From Elmis aenea (Eukaryota > Arthropoda > Insecta > Coleoptera > Elmidae): a stretch of DNA of 64,000 nt. Positions 11,174-23,050 of this stretch are shown in pieces. The translations under genes and the position numbers were made by a program. Location of the stretch: NCBI GenBank assembly GCA_947652605.1, contig OX393579.1, forward strand, positions 21,597,674 to 21,661,673, in the 5' to 3' direction. The notes under the pieces were generated by a model, which was given only the letters and a program-made list of their open reading frames with translations, made no database searches and was not told the origin of the DNA. The first letter of the stretch is position 1. Each line of letters opens with the position of its first letter.

Positions 11174-11760
11174 TACATAAAAGGTTGTTCATCACTGATT
11201 TAAAGTTTAAAGTGCTACAGGCTTTGACACCGTTTTCAATTTCATATTTCAGGTTTTAAAGGAATGATATTTTCCTTTTCGATTACCAACAGTATCACGG
11301 AACACAATTTTAAAAGTTTCTCACCGGTGCTTCCAAATTAATATTGATGCATTGTTATATTATTTGTTATATGCTACAGAAAGATTTTAGTAAGTTGATA
11401 AAATATTACTCTGTCTATTATATCAATAACTAGTTACAATAAATGTAAACAATATAAAAAACAAGATCTACCAAAACAAATTATGAAATTTTTTAAGGTA
11501 CTCGTACCTCTCTTGATAGTCCTGTAAAAAAAATCAATTCATTAATAAAATGTTAAAATAAATTTTCTCGACTTACTTCACACAAAGTTTTAGCCAATAA
11601 TATCAGCGCTTCTCTGTACATAAATTGTTGGTTTTGCCTCCATTGTCCATATAAGCGATGACTGCGACTCACTCTATTGTTGTTTTCACGACTTAAAAAG
11701 TGAACAACAGAGTTAATACAACATTTCTAGTGCAAATATACAAATTTTAATGAGGCCAAT
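11174..11760 (-). repeat. Tandem module copy A (exon 2A, micro-exon A and introns)
   Basis: This copy aligns with 12088-12600 in the same orientation across exon, micro-exon and intron sequence: shared words include TTCTAAATTAATATTGATGC-like, CATTAATAAAATGTT and ACAACAGAGTTAATACA. Copy A has 38 full codons in its exon and copy B has 46; the difference is a multiple of three. Confidence 0.75.
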
Positions 11761-12798
11761 ACAGTAGCGTAGCGACGGGGGGTAAGGGGGTATCGATGCC
11801 CCGGGCGCCAGTCTTGGGGGGCGCCGCGAAGACAAAGTATTTTTGCATTTATTTCACGTATTTAAAGCCAGTAAACTAAAATGCTATTATTATTTTAAAA
11901 TTTGTCCTTATTTTCATTGCAATGTATTTGAATAAATAACACATTATTTTACTTGAAACTCAAAAACTACAATAAAAATACAGACGAGGAGGGGGCGCGA
12001 AAAATATAATATGTCCCGGGCGCTATTTACCCTCGCTACGCCACTGGGCCAATGGCTTCAAAACAAAATTGTACGGGGGCCTTTACACATAAAAGGTTAT
12101 GTATCACCGATTTAAACTTTAAAGGTACAGGCTTTAAAACACATTTTTTAATTTTGTTTTAGAGGAATTTTGCCTTCCTTTCCGCTTCCACCAGTATTAT
12201 GCAACACAATTTTAAAAATTCCTAGCCGATTCTTCTAAATTAATATTGATGCATTGGATATACGCTATAGTGATTTCTTAGTAACTCCATAAAATACTCT
12301 ATAGCAACCATTGCAAAGTGTTTAAAAAAATTACAAATTTTCATCTTACCTCGACTGATAGTCCTTTAAAGAAAGTAAATGCATTAATAAAATGTTCATA
12401 TTTATTTTTCTTGACTTACTTCTGCATAAGTTATAGCCAATGATATCAGCTCGTTTCTTTGTTGATACTCTCGGATTTCCCTCCATTTTTGCCTTTGCTT
12501 TCTCCTGGAGCTTGATCGACGAACATACCTCCCTTTTTTTATTGCTTTATCTTCACAACTTAAAAAGGGGACAACAGAGTTAATACAAAAATTTGAGTAC
12601 AAAATGTATATATGTCCGAACATTTGAGAATACCTTGAAGCGGTGTTTTATTCATAATAAACAAAATGATACTTTAATTGCTTATATTTGGTCTGTACTT
12701 TATTCAATAAATTAAATTAAATTAACTACTAACTTTGATGTGGAGACGACCTCCTCACTCGCTTCATGTTCCATATTTACATCTGAATTTTCACTCAT
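11508..12798 (-). CDS. Candidate spliced gene with in-phase duplicated exon + 14-nt micro-exon modules
   Basis: Minus-strand model. Exon 1 is 12798-12734: ATG, MSENSDVNMEHEASEEVV..., donor GTTAGT, leaving two bases of a codon. Exon 2B is 12558-12420 (139 nt, acceptor TTTTTAAG, donor GTAAGT), a basic then helical peptide ending ELISLAITYAE. Micro-exon B is 12363-12350 (GACTATCAGTCGAG) between a 56-nt intron and donor GTAAGA. Exon 2A is 11691-11577 (115 nt, same splice signals), ending LILLAKTLCE. Micro-exon A is 11521-11508 (GACTATCAAGAGAG). Every junction keeps the same phase, so the two modules could be joined or used alternatively. The next 3' exon was not found; downstream sequence is transposon. 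Family not recognised; LAKTLCE-DYQER resembles the region before the basic/WW motif in some PIF/Harbinger transposases, so a transposon gene remains possible. Confidence 0.55.
11762..12046. mobile_element. hAT-type MITE (285 bp) with 8 bp target duplication
   Basis: The ends are CAGTAGCGTAGCGACGGGGG and ...CCTCGCTACGCCACTG, with GGCCAATA at 11754-11761 and GGCCAATG at 12047-12054, an 8 bp duplication with one mismatch that is typical of hAT. It has GC-rich ends (CCCCGGGCGCC) and an AT-rich middle. It sits in the intron between the two exon modules of the candidate gene. A second copy is at 14805-15099. Confidence 0.88.
12088..12600 (-). repeat. Tandem module copy B (exon 2B, micro-exon B and introns)
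   Basis: The partner of 11174-11760. The copies were one continuous tandem duplication before the hAT MITE entered between them. Confidence 0.75.
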
Positions 12799-14690
12799 TC
12801 TCGTTCTATATTTAAAAAAGAGAGTATTATATTAAAATGCAAACTCCATTTAAATTATTATACAGTTATTTTGTTATTTCTACACAAATACATAAATGTA
12901 CTTACTTGTTGAATGCACGTTAAAAGTTCATACAACAGTGAAATTTTCTAAATTGTTGTTTCGTTGGCATGGATACTGCAAACTTTTGTTAACAGGTATG
13001 ATGAGGGTAAACTAGAAGAGAAGCTACTCCCGGACAACTCACAAGTGGTGCAAACGTAAGTATTACCGTAAACTGTACCGCCATCTATTTTTAATAATCC
13101 GTACATGAAAAGATTCACTAAGAGGTTACAGGTTAGGTTATTTACTAATTCCATGTTACTTTTTGTCAGGGCCGGTTCTTGATATTCAGTATATAAAATT
13201 AAAAAACAAAAAACAAAGAACTTCAGTTGGCTCCTTCCTTCTTACCTGATGTTTTTAACAAAAAAATACCTAAAAATATTATTATCCATACATTGTTTCG
13301 ATATATACAACAATAACGGAGATATGGCACATTATTAATATGACGAAAAATAATATTTTAGCCAAGAAACCTAAACAAAAACACTGTCACAATCGTATCC
13401 AAGATCCAAGCATGAAAATATTTACTTGACAATATTCTAACCTCAATTTTCAGTGAGTGCGCTTAAAGAACACTTGTGAATTTGGTAGAGGGCGCGCGTG
13501 CACTGCCGCACAAATTTGAAATATCTTAAAAATACTTTGGTTACAATTTTGTGGTCGGCAGTGAAATATAATTATGCCTTAATATTTAATATAACTATAA
13601 GTGAAGTCTTCAAAAACAAAATAGGTATGATAAAATAATAAAATTACAAAACTTAAAAAATATAATTTCAGTTTTCAGTAATGCAGTAGGTACAGAAGTA
13701 TTACCATAGTCAAGGGTATTAGATCATAGCCGATAGAATAAAAACAGTAAATATAGATTTTGGCCGCCCCCTTATTTCGGCCGCCCGTGTGCGGTGCACA
13801 CCTTGCACGTATGGCAGAACCAGTACTGCTTTTTCTTCATACATAAATGGTGCAATTCTGTTATCAATTTATTCTTGGCAACAGGACCACTTACAATAAT
13901 TAGAAACATGGGATTTGCATCAAAAGCAGGTAATTTTTGGCGCAAAGAAAATTCTATACGAAGAAAATTTTACGCGCAAGGCAAGGTCCGTTAGTGAATA
14001 AATAAATAAATGCTTAAATGCTTACCTGTATGGCTCAAAACCAAGCAGTTATACAATTTGGTAACAAAGTAGGTATGTTTCAACTCGCCACAATTTTATT
14101 ATTACCTAAAATCCCCTACTGTTTTAATGAAAATGTACTTTAGAACGGCAGTAAAAAAAAATTACGTTCAAATCTCCGCCTCTAGTTGTGGCAAATTTTC
14201 TTTTAACATCACCGACACATAAAAACTATGAACTATCTCTCATATAAATTTGAAAATTTTATTTCTTTTTTTACGGATATTTAATATTGCCAGTTTTAAT
14301 TGCTAAAGTAACACGGCTGGAAAACTATGATCATCTGTATCGCTGCGCCTTTATTGAATTTTTTAAAATTTTACGATCGTGACGGTATTCCATATGTACA
14401 TCCACAACGCAATAAACCTAGGATTTAGCAGATCCCTACATTTTGCTTTAATAGCAAAACGGTGAGCAGTAAAAGCAAGTTAACTGAAAATGTAAAACGC
14501 ATTAAATTATATTATTGTTATATTGTTCCAAAACTGTCACTGCATTTAATATAATAAAAATAAATTAGTACTGCTTTGACCACGTGGTGCATAAAAGTTG
14601 TGTTAACACACTTACAAACAGAAATGTGTATTTGTAAGTGAAAAGTGACTAAAATACTTTTAAATACCCGGTATGAACATTGAATGATCC
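12799..14690. other. Upstream region of the candidate gene and unassigned sequence
   Basis: Immediately upstream of exon 1 is ordinary AT-rich sequence with a slightly CpG-richer patch at 13000-13160 that could be a promoter or 5' untranslated exon (no direct evidence). CAGGGCCGGTTCTTG at 13168 and the GC-rich GGCCGCCCGTGTGCGGTGCA at 13777 resemble hAT-type ends and interiors, but no complete element could be delimited. Otherwise nothing recognised. Confidence 0.4.
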
Positions 14691-14699
14691 CGTTCGAGT

Positions 14700-15174
14700 A
14701 TATTAATTGAAGCTTATCGGTGATAACTCGAAAACAAAAGACGATAACCAATTTTAGTTTTCACCATTAACTTTTTCTCGAAAAAAGAGAAGGAGGAACG
14801 GGGGCAGTGGCGCAGCGACGGGGGGCAAGGAAGGCATCGATGCCCCGGGCGCCAGTCTTGGGGAGCGCAGCGAAGACAAAATATTTTTGCGTTAATTTTA
14901 CATATTTAAAGCCAGGAAACTAAAATGCCATTATAATTTTAAAATTTGTTCTCATTTTCACTACAGTGTATTTGAATAAATAACACAACATTATTTTACT
15001 TAAAACTCACAAACTACAAAAAAAAATACGGTCAAAGGGGGGGGGGGGGGCGCAAAAAAATTATTGCCCCGGGCGCTAGTTACCCTCGCTACGCCACTGA
15101 ACGGGGGTCCGTTTGTCCATAACTCTTATAGTTACCGAGATTCTCTATGAAAACATCGAAATTTGCCCACCCTG
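14700..15174 (-). mobile_element. One arm of a CAGGGTGGGC element, split by a hAT MITE
   Basis: Read on the minus strand from 15174: CAGGGTGGGCAAATTTCGAT, with ATCTCGGTAAC at +34. It matches the plus-strand arm starting at 41477. The match is interrupted at 14805-15099 by a MITE and resumes to about 14700 (GTTTTCGAGTTATCACCG). No opposite arm was found on the far side. Confidence 0.8.
14805..15099. mobile_element. hAT-type MITE (295 bp), perfect 8 bp target duplication
   Basis: It starts CAGTGGCGCAGCGACGGGGG and ends CCTCGCTACGCCACTG, flanked by AACGGGGG at 14797-14804 and 15100-15107. Same family as 11762-12046. It is inserted into the CAGGGTGGGC arm, so it is younger than that arm. Confidence 0.92.
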
Positions 15175-15556
15175 TATAGTAGAACTTCTATATTCGTCAA
15201 CCCCTATATTGGTCAAGTTCAATGTTTGTCACATTTTTTCGGCCAAAAGTTATCCGATATTCGTCCAAAAGTTTCACATTCGTCAAAAGATTAAAAAACA
15301 ACAGACATAAGATCATTAAAATAGTAGCTACCTGATGTTTTAATGATAAGTGACTTCCCTTCTAAACAATAATTTTGTACCTTCACCTCAGCTTCTGCTA
15401 TTATCGCTCCTAAGTGTAGAGACAAAGTTCTGGTTAAATTTTTATATGCGCATTAGATTCGGGAGGGAACAGATTATTACAGTTTTAGTTAATTCCTATG
15501 CAAAATATTGATTCTGTATTCGTCTATTCCTCAGGGACCGCTTAATAACGAATATA

Positions 15557-16225
15557 CAGGGTGTAGACTCGGATCACGCAATATAGCAATTTCAATGGTA
15601 AAATTTTAAAAGTCGTATTCTTGCTCCCCTAATTATTTTAGAAAAAAAGTGCAAATACGTTTTTTGTAGAGAAAAAAATTCTGTATCCATAAATGTAATC
15701 AATATTACTTATTCGCTTTCCAATAACTAAAAATTAAGCAAATACAAAACGCGTTTTGACAAAAATCTGTACTGCCTTGGAATTATACTATGACAACTGC
15801 CCAGCCTAATGTCACTTATACTTTATACTGTCACTTTGACTTGAAGTTTATTCATAATAATCGGTTTTATTGTATCTTGGAATGAAAACATAACTAACTG
15901 TGTAAAATAAATGTTTGATAAAATATAAAGGTTTTAAGAATGAATTTCGCGTCAAAGTGACAGTATAAGTGATATTAGGCTGGGCAGTTGTCATAGCATA
16001 ATTCCAAGGCAGTACAGATTTTTGTCAAAACGCGTTTTGTAATTGCTTAATTTTTAGTTATTGGAAAACGAAAAAGTAATATTGATTACATTTATGGATA
16101 CAGAATTTTTTTCTCTACAAAAAATGTATTTGCACTTTTTTTCTAAAATAATTAGGGGAGCAAGAATACGACTTTTAAAATTTTACCATTGAAATTGCTG
16201 TTGCGTGATGCGAGTCTACACCCTG
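15557..16225. mobile_element. Palindromic CAGGGTG element (669 bp)
   Basis: It starts CAGGGTGTAGACTCGGATCA and ends with the inverted form, flanked by TA. Arms of about 290 bp (including GTCATAGCATAATTCCAAGG on the right) surround a small unique centre near 15850-15950. There is no coding capacity. A and G/T differences between arms are few, so it is fairly young. Confidence 0.88.
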
Positions 16226-17329
16226 TAGAGGTTTCACTGAGTTTTGAATAAAAAAACATTGCAAAAACCTGGTTGCTCTCTGTTCAAGCTGTCTTTTAGA
16301 ACGTTAATTTCTTTAGTTATATCCTCTAAACTTGCCGTCATATATATTTACATTAGATGTCTTAATTTACAGTTACACTGTTAAAGATAAGAACCGAGAG
16401 TAGTATTATTTCAAGAAGACAAGTCGTTAATTGCATTTTTAATATTTATTGCTCCACAAAAATGCTTTTAGCAAAGGTAATAAAATTCAAAATTACGTTT
16501 TATATCCAATTAAATGTCACCACTCAGTAAATTAACCTTTGACATTAAAATATTTATTGGCACAACTATAATTTATTCAACAGTAACGTAACATGTCTGT
16601 AAGATTTATTACTGTTAAAATAAACAACAAAACAATTTCAGTGTTCTAGATACTACAACAGACTCAACAAAATTATATTAGCTAGCAGATTATAAAATGC
16701 ACAAATTATTTAACTTATTTGTTTAAAATATAAATATATACAGAGTGTTTTTCTTCTGACTTTTTTTGTGATTTATTCAATATATTTATTAAATAGGAAA
16801 TTTTGTATCCCACTTGATATAATGCATCAAGATTATCCAAAATATTATCATAAGAAGCGGCATCAGTTAACAACTTGTAGTTTTTCACTAAAATAAACCA
16901 ATTTCGCAAGTAGAACAATTGTCAAGTTTCATAGTCAAAGTAGTCTCCTATAACAATATTACACTGATGAATATAATTTCTGTAGGAAGATGCACAATCA
17001 TTTGTATAATTGTATTATACTTCCAGACGCTTACAAAATTAGGTAATTGCATTTTACGAGGTTTATTTTGGTCATTATCTTTAACAGTCTCATTATACTA
17101 GTTGTGAACTGTGGCACCTCTAATCGGAGCTTTGAACTTTGAACTGCGGTTAAATTAAAACGACTAGCTTAAAAGGAATTCATTTGTGGTAGGTCGCTTT
17201 GCCAGATTTATGGCTCAAACATTTTCTGTTTTCACAGAAAATTAAAACGTTTTCAAGATATAAGCACTAAGTTATATGACGCAGAAATATTTATTACGTA
17301 CTTTCAAATATTAAATGTACTTTATCATC
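16226..17329. other. Unassigned AT-rich sequence
   Basis: No gene, repeat or element ends recognised. Short open frames near 16715-17101 have no ATG context, splice or family support. Confidence 0.5.
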
Positions 17330-17332
17330 TTA

Positions 17333-17543
17333 AGCCTCGTCCACATTTGCGAGCAAAAGTGAGAGCCGAGCCTAGCACAATTCATTATTTTAGCGAGCCT
17401 GCTAAATACCAACACTTGGCTGACCGGTTTTGTTGCACTCGCGAACCTGTGGTCGTATTAAAACTGTTAAGAGGCAGGCTCGCTGAAATGATGGATTGCG
17501 CTAGGCTCGGCTCTCACTTTTGCTCGCAAATGTGGACGAGGCT
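17333..17543. mobile_element. Palindromic TTA-flanked MITE (211 bp)
   Basis: The arms start AGCCTCGTCCACATTTGCGA and continue to GAGCCGAGCCTAGC, with near-perfect inverted partners, flanked by TTA at 17330-17332 and 17544-17546. A three-base TWA duplication is typical of PIF/Harbinger MITEs. It is GC-rich relative to its surroundings, and the open frame 17347-17547 is an artefact of it. Confidence 0.88.
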
Positions 17544-17652
17544 TTAAGTTAACATCGCTTTTAATGTGAACATAAGTTACTGAAAATTAATTTAAGTATA
17601 AAATCAGGTAATATCAGCATTCTTATTAAAACGTTATAACATTTAGAATGTA

Positions 17653-18045
17653 CAGGGTGGTCCACATAAACCTATTCAGTGATGCCTTATTGTTTTAAAA
17701 AAGTTCCATGGCACGCTAGATAATAAACAAAAATCAAAATGGGCATTTTTTTTTTATCGTTAACAACTCGGTTATACTTGATGGTACAAATACATTTTTG
17801 GGGAAAAAGTTGTAGAGTTGTTTACGTACTGTAAAATAATAACATTCCTTTGTTTTAATATTGTTACAGTGCGTAAAATGATTTACAACTTTTTACCCAA
17901 AAATATTTTTGTACCATCAAGTATAACCGAGGTATTAACGATTTAAAAAAAGTGCCCATTTTGATTTTTGTTTATTATATAGCGTGCCTAGGAACTTTTT
18001 TAAAACATTAAAGCATTACTGGATGGGTTCCAGAGAACGGAACAA
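17653..18045. mobile_element. Degenerate palindromic CAGGGTGG element
   Basis: Left end CAGGGTGGTCCACATAAACC after TA. The right arm mirrors it inward (AGTTCC, GGCACGCTA, GCCCATTTTGATTTTTGTTT) but its terminal 30 bp are eroded and lack CACCCTG. Confidence 0.75.
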
Positions 18046-19689
18046 TTTGTCTAATTTAAACTTCTTTGTAGCGCTTACCGTTTTAAAGTAAAAATCCCAT
18101 ACCTAGCCCACAGTTAATAACAAAATTAATGATGGTACATAGAAATATACGAAACGCGTGACTTAAATCCAATTAGCTCAACAGATGGTTAATAGAAATG
18201 TGCTTTGAAAAAGTCGCCATAATAAATTAGAATAATAAAAAAGTCTTAAAAATTTTTGCGCAAATGTCAAAATTCATGTCAACTCACAAATATCATGCAA
18301 AGGTGTTCGTAACGTTACGTTTATTACTAACATCACTCTTGTTTAGTAATATTAAATTTTTCTATTTTAGGGCTGCAGTACTGACAAGTTTATTAAGAAG
18401 TGGGAAATTATAAGATCAATGCTGACATTGCTATTAGGAAATTGACCTTATTATTTGTAAAGTTACATAATCTTAATGAAATTTACCGAAGCCAAAATGT
18501 AGACTCCTCAGATAGTAATAAACGTAACCTTGAATCTTATTCAAATAACAGGAGTATTTGCAATCTCTTCGTGATACTACCTTTCTCTGTTATTAGTTCT
18601 TGAAACAATGTGTACTTATTGAATGGTTACTTGAATTTGTTGAAGAGATTGTAGTCGTCTGCACCGCAGAAGTGATTCACTGGGCTCTAACGGACAATTA
18701 AGTTTTAGAAGTTATTTATGCAAATTCAGTCGCATTTCAAGACTGCATTTTCTCAAATGAGATAGAGCTAGAGCTTTAGTGTCAATTAAAACTAACGACT
18801 CGGCAATGCAAATTAATTGATAGCAATGATTCGTATTTGTTTAAACGCTGAAAGTGGATTTAAAAAACTAAAACGACAAACTAAATTTAATTTCACGAAA
18901 TGTCAGAAACAATAATTGTGTCATTGTTAGATTTTTACAAAGTGCTGTATTGTATTTTAAGAGTTTTTGTTCCTGAGATGCTTTGCTTTTAACATTAATT
19001 TAGTTAGTGAAGTTCAATGCAAACACGTATGAAAACTATTAAACAAATAAAAAAAAAACGGCCCTACCATTGTTCGGTGATTGTGAAAATGCATTTGGTA
19101 GATAAAAACCACTTCCCACTCTAGTCTTTCAGACTTAACTCACACTTTACAAGTTAACGCTAAAAACAAGAAAGAAAACATGTTTTGTACTATGTTCTCG
19201 ATTTGTAGCTCATTGTTTGTTTATCAGATTTATGCGTCTGCGCTTGAGAACTCGTAAAATCTTAGCTTTAATGCTGTTTTTTTAAGCTTTAAGGCATTGG
19301 AATAACAAGAATCGCTGAATCGCTTTATTTTATATGGCAATGTATGTATAAGATAAGCAAGTAACATGTTAAACAAGTTATAAGGACAACTTAATTGAAT
19401 TTTGTTTTTTGAAACTATTGGATAAATCTGATTTTGAACTCTTAAGTTAAACAATTATGTCCATACTTGAGAGCTGCAACCCTTATTTTGGTAAGCAGGT
19501 AATCGTTTGGTTACAAAGATAACTTTAGATTTGCATCGGTATTTTATGTTCCATTTAATATAAACCATAGCTATGGATAACTGAACAATGAGATTTAAAT
19601 CTGGACATCCTTAAAAAATTATATCAAATGAATTTAATTATTAAAATTAAGTCAAATTAAGATAAATATTATAAGCAAACTAGACATTT
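18046..19689. other. Unassigned AT-rich sequence
   Basis: No recognisable gene or element. The open stretches at 18400-18603 and 19230-19454 show no family motif or splice support. Confidence 0.5.
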
Positions 19690-20470
19690 ATATAACACAT
19701 TTAAAACACAATATACGTGTTTCCCGCATACATGTTTGTTACATCGTACACACTGTTCAAGTTCTTTGTCTTTTTTTTTAGGGAGATATATTACAGCGAA
19801 GTTTTTTGTAGAGGTTGCTTGTCTACTTCTTGTCTAGGTGTAAATGTTTCTTCTATAAAGCTCTCTTTGTATTTTGCTAACTTATAGAGTTTCTCCTTTT
19901 ATTAACTGCCATTTGGGCGTTGCCGTTTACAGATGTACATACAATGTATGCATTCATTGAACTTGCATCAATCATATTGTAAAATTCAACGAGTGGCAAT
20001 CTCCTTGTCATTCTTTTGACATTGTAAGTTGTTGTGGTCTTGTCCATGACATTTACACCGCTTTTTGTTTTATTACAATCAAGTACCATTTTAGGTTTTC
20101 TTTTTGGCCTGCATCTACATTTCTGTCATGGTGCAGTCTGACTAACAATGTCACAGTTTTTTGTTAGGGCAGTATAAAATTAATTCACATCCTTTTAAAA
20201 TCCGAATGATTTTGTACACTATATATTTGTTTCTTTTTTTCTTTGACGAAACAACTTGATAATTCTAGCTTATTTTTGTGTATTGTGCCCAGGAGTGTTA
20301 ACTTCTTTAAAAGCCAATTTTTACCAACACTTTAGTGTATCACCGGTCGTTTGTTTCTTTTACTAACCTCTTGACGACATTTTTACCTTGATTTTTTTCT
20401 CGTTGACTATTATTTTTTCCAGTGTGCCACTCAGACTTCCATTTATATGATGTAATGCTATCACAGATTG
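19690..20470 (-). pseudogene. piggyBac-like transposase, decayed C-terminal two thirds
   Basis: Minus-strand reading gives KKLTLLGTIHKNKLELSSCF near 20300-20250, a LHHDRN-like block (the HHD of the VLLSTMHHD motif) near 20130, then VLDCNKTKSGVNVMDKTTTT and MTRRLPLVEFYNMIDASSMN at 20089-19960, and a Cys/His-rich tail (CVRCNKHVCGKH) near 19740. These are the ordered blocks of piggyBac DDE transposases, with the D of MD retained. Several frame changes separate them and the N-terminus is missing, so it is dead. TTAA-flanked ends were not found. Confidence 0.85.
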
Positions 20471-20645
20471 CGCAAAATTATATTCGCCCAGATTTCGATG
20501 AAATATATTGTTTGAATGGAAATATGCCCCTAAAAGTTGCTAATTATTCGTTTACAGTCAGAGTCTAGTTGGAAACATAATGCATCTTAAAGGTACTGAT
20601 TCAACAGTTTAAAACACTATCTAATACTAATAGAATGCAGTTTAT

Positions 20646-21547
20646 CAGTGCCGTAACGAGGGTATGAATCGCCTGTAGCAAGTTTAGTGTCTAACTTGCG
20701 CCCCCTCTAACCCAAAAAAGACAAAAAAATTCTAAAATGTTAATGCATTAAGTTAAATTTACTAAATTCAATATGTTAAATATTGTATTAAGCCCATCAA
20801 AATGAGTTGCCTGTAAATCCAATTATGTATATTTGTATAAATATAAATAAATAATCTATTAAATAAGAACCAATTTTTATTCATAGTCAATGACAAATAA
20901 ATTAAAGAAATACAGGATAGGTATATTATAAAATAATATAATGAAAACATAAAAGAGTAATTTTTCTAGCTTTTTCATTTGCAAACACATCTATTATACC
21001 GTCATAATTAACCGTTATTACAATATCTTTTTCAATTGATATTATAGATATGTTTGTCAATCGCTCTGTGAAATAGTAGAACGAAGGTACGTTTTCACAA
21101 TTTTCAATTTGATAAAAAAACGTTCGCAGGAAGCTGTTGTTACAGGCATTCTTATGATAATCCTTAATTCAGTTTAGATTTCGATACGTGGTTTGTAATG
21201 AGAGTTCGTAATTTATTTTGCTAGATTTGAAAAGCGTCCATATGGCCTAAAATTTCAAAAACTTCCATGGCTTGATATTTGTAACCCCCAATTTCACATA
21301 CAAATGCTGGAACATCTAAGTCGCTATTATATTTCAATGCCAGGTCAGCTGCGCATCGAGATCATCTAACGGCATAATTTAGCTAAATCCCGCTGTGTTA
21401 CAGAATTTGTATATCCAAAGCCGAAATTTAAAAATACAATATAAAATTTCGGAATTTTGTATCTATCTAGTATTTATTTTTATTCTCCACGTTTTGTGCC
21501 CCTAACCTAGTTGCGCCCGTAGTGGGCGCCTCTTTCGCCACGCTCTG
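20646..21547. mobile_element. hAT element remnant (902 bp) with 8 bp target duplication
   Basis: It begins CAGTGCCGTAACGAGGG and ends ...CTCTTTCGCCACGCTCTG, with CAGTTTAT at 20638-20645 and 21548-21555. The right end is slightly eroded compared with the sister end at 28470 (...CCTTGCTACGGCACTG). It contains a truncated transposase on the minus strand. Confidence 0.88.
20940..21370 (-). pseudogene. hAT transposase C-terminal (dimerisation) remnant
   Basis: Minus-strand reading gives DLDVPAFVCEIGGYKYQA near 21330, then PVTTASCERTF near 21145, KLKIVKTYLRSTISQ-like with frame shifts, and a DVFANEKARKI-like end near 20985. This is the order seen at the C-terminus of ZMYM/TTF-type hAT transposases (PVTTASxERSFSKLKLIK). 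Frameshifts and stops kill it, and the N-terminal two thirds are absent. Confidence 0.8.
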
Positions 21548-21555
21548 CAGTTTAT

Positions 21556-23050
21556 CTGTGGCCAGTTTTCTGCGTCATTTTGCAGCATTATCAAAGCTAA
21601 GTTCTAGCAATATTTTTAAAATCTGTTAGAGCTCATCGGATGATTAAAAATTTTACGTCCATTTCTTTTGCTCCATAATTGAGAAATATCTTTAGTTTTT
21701 ATTTATTTTTTATTTAGAGGCAACAATCAAAATTAGAACTCAAAAAAGCTTTTTAGTTCAGTAATATTTATTATCTTCCAGTTATGTGCATAAATTATTT
21801 GACTTTTTCTTCATTACTTTTACTTAACGATTACTCCCTTGAGCTGTTTGCGAAAAAATACCAAACATTTAAAAGCAAGTGTATCCTAACCAAGTGATAA
21901 CAACTTAGAGTGTTGTAGTAATTTACGATGGCAATTTTATACGAAGTACACTACGTATTTCTAAATAAAATTAACATTATATTTTTAAAATAACTTAAAA
22001 GAATCTCCATATTCACTAGAAAGTGGTGCGGCCGGTTACGATTTCATAAAATTTGCAATTGGCCCTTTGGCTTAAAATGTTGCACGATCTTGGTCTAAAC
22101 TTTAGACTCTAAAGTAACCTTCATTTTGCAGCAAAAATGGTTTAATTTTACAGGAAATGCTCTGTGTGTTATATTATAAGCAAATGCAATGTTTGGTTAG
22201 ATGTTTGCTGAGATTAGGTTAAATTTTCATAAAAAAATGTGTGAAAATCTGGTAAAGAGTAGGTACATCAATAAACACAATTTTTACAATATTGCAAACT
22301 TTGAATAGAATGACGCAAACTTTCTTTGTAGCAGCTAAATTGTTTTTCGTCTGCATGCATTTTTCAGAAGAATTATTGTTATTAAATTTCTTAGTAAACT
22401 ATTTTAACGATCCTTTAGCTCATAACAAAAAGTTTCGCTATCATATTTTGAGTTCCGATCGGCAGAATTTTAGTCTTAATTGAATTTTTGCCGCAGTTAA
22501 CGGTGAGCCAAGGCAGTAATTAAAAAAGTTGTTTATTGCGAAACTTTTATACTTCTTCTGTTTCTTTCTGCATTATTTGTACTCGTACGATCTAACGAGC
22601 AGTTAAATTAACGAACAGTTAAGAAAACTCCGTTACGCTAATTTAAAAATTGTTTTTATGTTTCGTAAATGGTTGAATGGGAATTAGAAACTTTTAAAGC
22701 AGAGGAATTTAATTAGAAAGAAAAACAAGTGAATGCTCTCAAAAAATTACTTTAAATAAAACTTATAATTTTTTTTAACACGATAAGACCAACATTTAAA
22801 AAAAAGCGCTAATATAAGACCAAACGCACACCGAAAAGATTGATGTAATGCGTAATCTGATAATTTCCTAACATTCTAGGCAATGCTCAAATTATGTGGG
22901 TTGTTAATGCACAATACGAAGTATAATAAAGGTTACTAGTAAAATGTCTCTAATGATAAAAAAATGCTGTTTGAACTGAAATACTTCAGTTTTAGTGTCA
23001 GTTTAATTAACATCAAAGTGTTGTGGCATGTCATCATAGGCGCCCGGCCC
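21556..23050. other. Unassigned AT-rich sequence
   Basis: No gene or element recognised. The 63-codon open frame at 22292 starts without an ATG and has no family motif. Confidence 0.5.

Noticed and set aside
13168..13810. hAT-like end (CAGGGCCGGTTCTTG) paired with the GC-rich GGCCGCCCGTGTGCGG stretch
   Set aside because: No matching inverted end or 8 bp duplication, so no element could be delimited.
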